Assembly: GCA_035498035.1 (NCBI GenBank)
Contig: DATKAN010000019.1
Span: 1 to 32,618, forward strand
DNA length: 32,618 bases
Source: Nitrospiria bacterium
GTDB taxonomy: Bacteria; Nitrospirota; Nitrospiria; JACQBZ01
Direction: 5' to 3'
Shown here: positions 30,885 to 32,618 of the stretch, piece after piece
Numbering within the stretch: position 1 is the first letter of the stretch
Layout: the number at the start of each line of letters is the position of its first letter
The notes under the pieces: generated by a model
Seen by the model: only the letters and a program-made list of their open reading frames with translations
Told to the model about the DNA's origin: nothing
The model's database searches: none
Program-made: the position numbers and the translations under genes

Positions 30885-32015
30885 CTAACCTACAAGGCTC
30901 CGGAAGAGTTTAATCATACTCTTTGCCTTGGAATCCCAAGTGAAATCATTTTGCATCCACTTTCGGCCTCGTTCCCCCATCTCGCGCAAGGGCATTCTGG
31001 TCATGCGTTCGATTGCTTTTGCCAGGCTTTCCGGATCATTTTCCACCCAAAGACCGCACCCTATTTCTTCCACCCGTTTCCACGGCGTTCCTTTGCTAGC
31101 GACCACCGGCACGCCGTGTGCCAGGGCTTCGGCTATCACCATTCCGAAGTTCTCGGTATGGGAAGGAACTATAACAATATCTGTATTCTCAAAAAGACTT
31201 TGCTTAATTTCTCCTTCCACTGCTCCAACCATCTGTACCTGCCGTGCCAACATAAGGTCTTCTATTCGGACTCGGAGAGACTCGACATAATCAAGATCGC
31301 CGGACCCTGCAATCGTGAGCGACCAGGTGACACTTGAAAAACTGTTCAGAAGCTTGCAGGATGCCAAAATGTTTTCAATGCCTTTTATGGGATGAAGTCG
31401 ACCCAGGTAAAGCAGACGGAGCGCTCCGCTTCTAGGAACGCGGGTTAGTTGGTCCGGAATTTCTATGCCGTTAGGGATGACAGCTATTTCGACATCGGGA
31501 AGCCGTTCCAGGCTATCCTTTGCCTCTTTTTTCGAAGTAACATGCAGTGTTAATTTTTTAGGAGCCGCCATCCGACACACCCATTCCCATACAGCCTTCA
31601 ACATTGGGTGCGTGGAACCTTTCCACCGCTGCAACGCCCCATGTGGCGACCAGACTAACGGCTTACCCGAGATTTTGCAGAGAAATAGAGTTGGGATGGT
31701 CGGAAAAGAGTACACTGCCGACAAATAAACCACATCGGCCCAATGAATATAGGAAGGCAATAATCGTAATAGGGTGGGCGTAACCGAATTGCCTATCCAT
31801 CTGTGGCAATATCGAACACGTACACCTGTGGCTATCTGTACCTCATGATCCGTCTTCACATCCAAGACCGCTTTGGGGCCATTTGCGTCCGTTGTCAGAA
31901 CACGGACATCACAACCATTAACCGCCAAGTAACGACACAGATAAAAGGTTGATTCTACCGGTCCGCCGTAAACATGTGCAGGTTTATAAGCAGGTATTAT
32001 ATGAAGGATTCTCAT
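30885..32015 (-). CDS. GT4-family glycosyltransferase
   Basis: A 376-residue GT-B fold glycosyltransferase. The start MRILHIIPAYKPAHVYGGPVES is typical of the N-terminal acceptor domain. The C-terminal donor domain contains LRLLYLGRLHPIKGIENIL, and the E-x7-E region VPSHTENFGMVIAEALAHGVPVVAS, the hallmark of GT4. I chose the ATG at 32015 because it opens the conserved strand; the frame extends to 32090 but would overlap the upstream gene by 68 bp. It starts 7 bp after the polymerase-like gene stop. The sugar and linkage cannot be deduced. Confidence 0.9.
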   Translation of the reverse strand: MRILHIIPAYKPAHVYGGPVESTFYLCRYLAVNGCDVRVLTTDANGPKAVLDVKTDHEVQIATGVRVRYCHRWIGNSVTPTLLRLLPSYIHWADVVYLSAVYSFPTIPTLFLCKISGKPLVWSPHGALQRWKGSTHPMLKAVWEWVCRMAAPKKLTLHVTSKKEAKDSLERLPDVEIAVIPNGIEIPDQLTRVPRSGALRLLYLGRLHPIKGIENILASCKLLNSFSSVTWSLTIAGSGDLDYVESLRVRIEDLMLARQVQMVGAVEGEIKQSLFENTDIVIVPSHTENFGMVIAEALAHGVPVVASKGTPWKRVEEIGCGLWVENDPESLAKAIERMTRMPLREMGERGRKWMQNDFTWDSKAKSMIKLFRSLVG

Positions 32016-32022
32016 TAGACGA

Positions 32023-32618
32023 TTAAATTTTCGAATGTAACTCGACCTTGTCCGAAATATTCGGATACAATCGAGCCAGTGCTGCAGCAATACCGACAGT
32101 CAGCCAGAAATAATCATCTATTGCTCGTCCAGCATGAATTATTGAGACAAATAGAACAATGGCTACCGAGCTGATCAAGATTCTACGTTTCCAAGAAGGT
32201 TGGTATTGGATTCCAGACAAATGCATGCGCATTAATTTCCATAAAATTAATCCAATAATACAAACGCCGACTATCCCATAAGACCCTATTATCTTAAGTA
32301 GGCCAGCTTTAGCATCCCATGTAGGGTTCATCATATATCCCAGCAAAGAGGGATCATTCGGAAGGAAAGAAAATCCATAGCGTGGCAGATTTCCTCCCCC
32401 CACGCCAATTAATGCCCATTGTGGCTCATTCTTCAGAAACTCTATCACGACCATATCATACTCTTCTAAATTTCCCACACGATCAACAACACGCTGTGAC
32501 CAGATACCTGATATACTTTCCATCGCTGCCATAGGAACTTGGGGTTCTATGAGTAAAATTGTCGTGCAGCTTATTGCTATCACAAAAAATACAACGGCTA
32601 ATTTCAACATTCTATTCT
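32023..32618 (-). CDS. O-antigen polymerase/ligase-like membrane protein (partial, 5' end outside window)
   Basis: The C-terminal part of an integral membrane protein; the frame is open to the window edge, so the ATG at 32610 is probably internal. Visible are an N-terminal hydrophobic helix (LAVVFFVIAISCTTILLI), an extracytoplasmic loop with VGNLEEYDMVVIEFLKNEPQW and GVGGGNLPRYG, and three more helices (IIGSYGIVGVCIIGLILWKL, ILISSVAIVLFVSIIHAG, YFWLTVGIAAALARLY). The large loop ending in a G-x-G-x-G-N motif before the late helices resembles Wzy/WaaL-type proteins, which polymerise or ligate repeat units. The neighbouring glycosyltransferases support this. The symbol is left blank because the family call is by pattern only. 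Confidence 0.65.
   Translation of the reverse strand, partial: NRMLKLAVVFFVIAISCTTILLIEPQVPMAAMESISGIWSQRVVDRVGNLEEYDMVVIEFLKNEPQWALIGVGGGNLPRYGFSFLPNDPSLLGYMMNPTWDAKAGLLKIIGSYGIVGVCIIGLILWKLMRMHLSGIQYQPSWKRRILISSVAIVLFVSIIHAGRAIDDYFWLTVGIAAALARLYPNISDKVELHSKI

Overview
The window is a high-GC stretch of chromosome from a diderm (Gram-negative type) bacterium. Outer-membrane biology is everywhere: a full Tol-Pal set, Lnt, LolC/E-LolD, several lipoproteins and an exopolysaccharide/O-antigen locus. Gene content and order (tolQRA-tolB-pal-cpoB-mutL-miaA-mtnP and lnt-prfB-lysS-lolCD) would fit a Nitrospirota-like or deltaproteobacterial-like lineage. That placement is inference; there is no rRNA here to settle it.

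Region 1 (1-12214, minus strand) is a tightly packed gene train starting at a promoter just after tRNA-Asp. It reads tolQ, tolR, a TolA/TonB-like gene, tolB, pal, cpoB, mutL, miaA, mtnP, a pfkB-family kinase, a TPR lipoprotein and rodZ, and ends at tRNA-Thr. Several junctions are 4-bp stop/start overlaps. tRNA-Asp and tRNA-Val lie at its head.

Region 2 (12215-20270, plus strand) begins with a hairpin-rich divergent intergenic segment and a promoter for a beta-propeller lipoprotein, then an RluB/RsuA pseudouridine synthase. A visibly lower-GC cassette of three membrane-protein genes (DUF2157, a DUF4401-like gene, GDYXXLXY) has its own promoter. A DUF3105 exported protein, lnt and prfB follow; prfB has a conserved programmed +1 frameshift.

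Region 3 (20278-23878, plus strand) holds lysS, lolC/E and lolD behind a promoter and a repeat-derived leader. With lnt just upstream, the section groups lipoprotein maturation and release with translation factors. A 480-bp intergenic region follows, dominated by a long imperfect inverted repeat and a strong hairpin.

Region 4 (24357-32618, minus strand) is a surface-polysaccharide locus: a partial O-antigen polymerase/ligase-like gene, a GT4 glycosyltransferase, an Alg14/Alg13-like split transferase, a tiny lysine-rich protein, a NodU/TobZ-type carbamoyltransferase, a GT4-phosphoglycosyltransferase fusion and a geranylgeranyl-reductase-family flavoprotein. GC is lower toward the right edge.

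The most unusual signal is how small dispersed repeats have entered genes. A 28-bp palindrome encodes part of the CpoB signal peptide and recurs before lysS. A 26-bp repeat is shared by the MiaA N-terminus and the lysS start. A heptamer minisatellite occurs twice in frame inside the carbamoyltransferase and a third time supplying its stop codon. No CRISPR array, insertion sequence or recognisable defence system was found.
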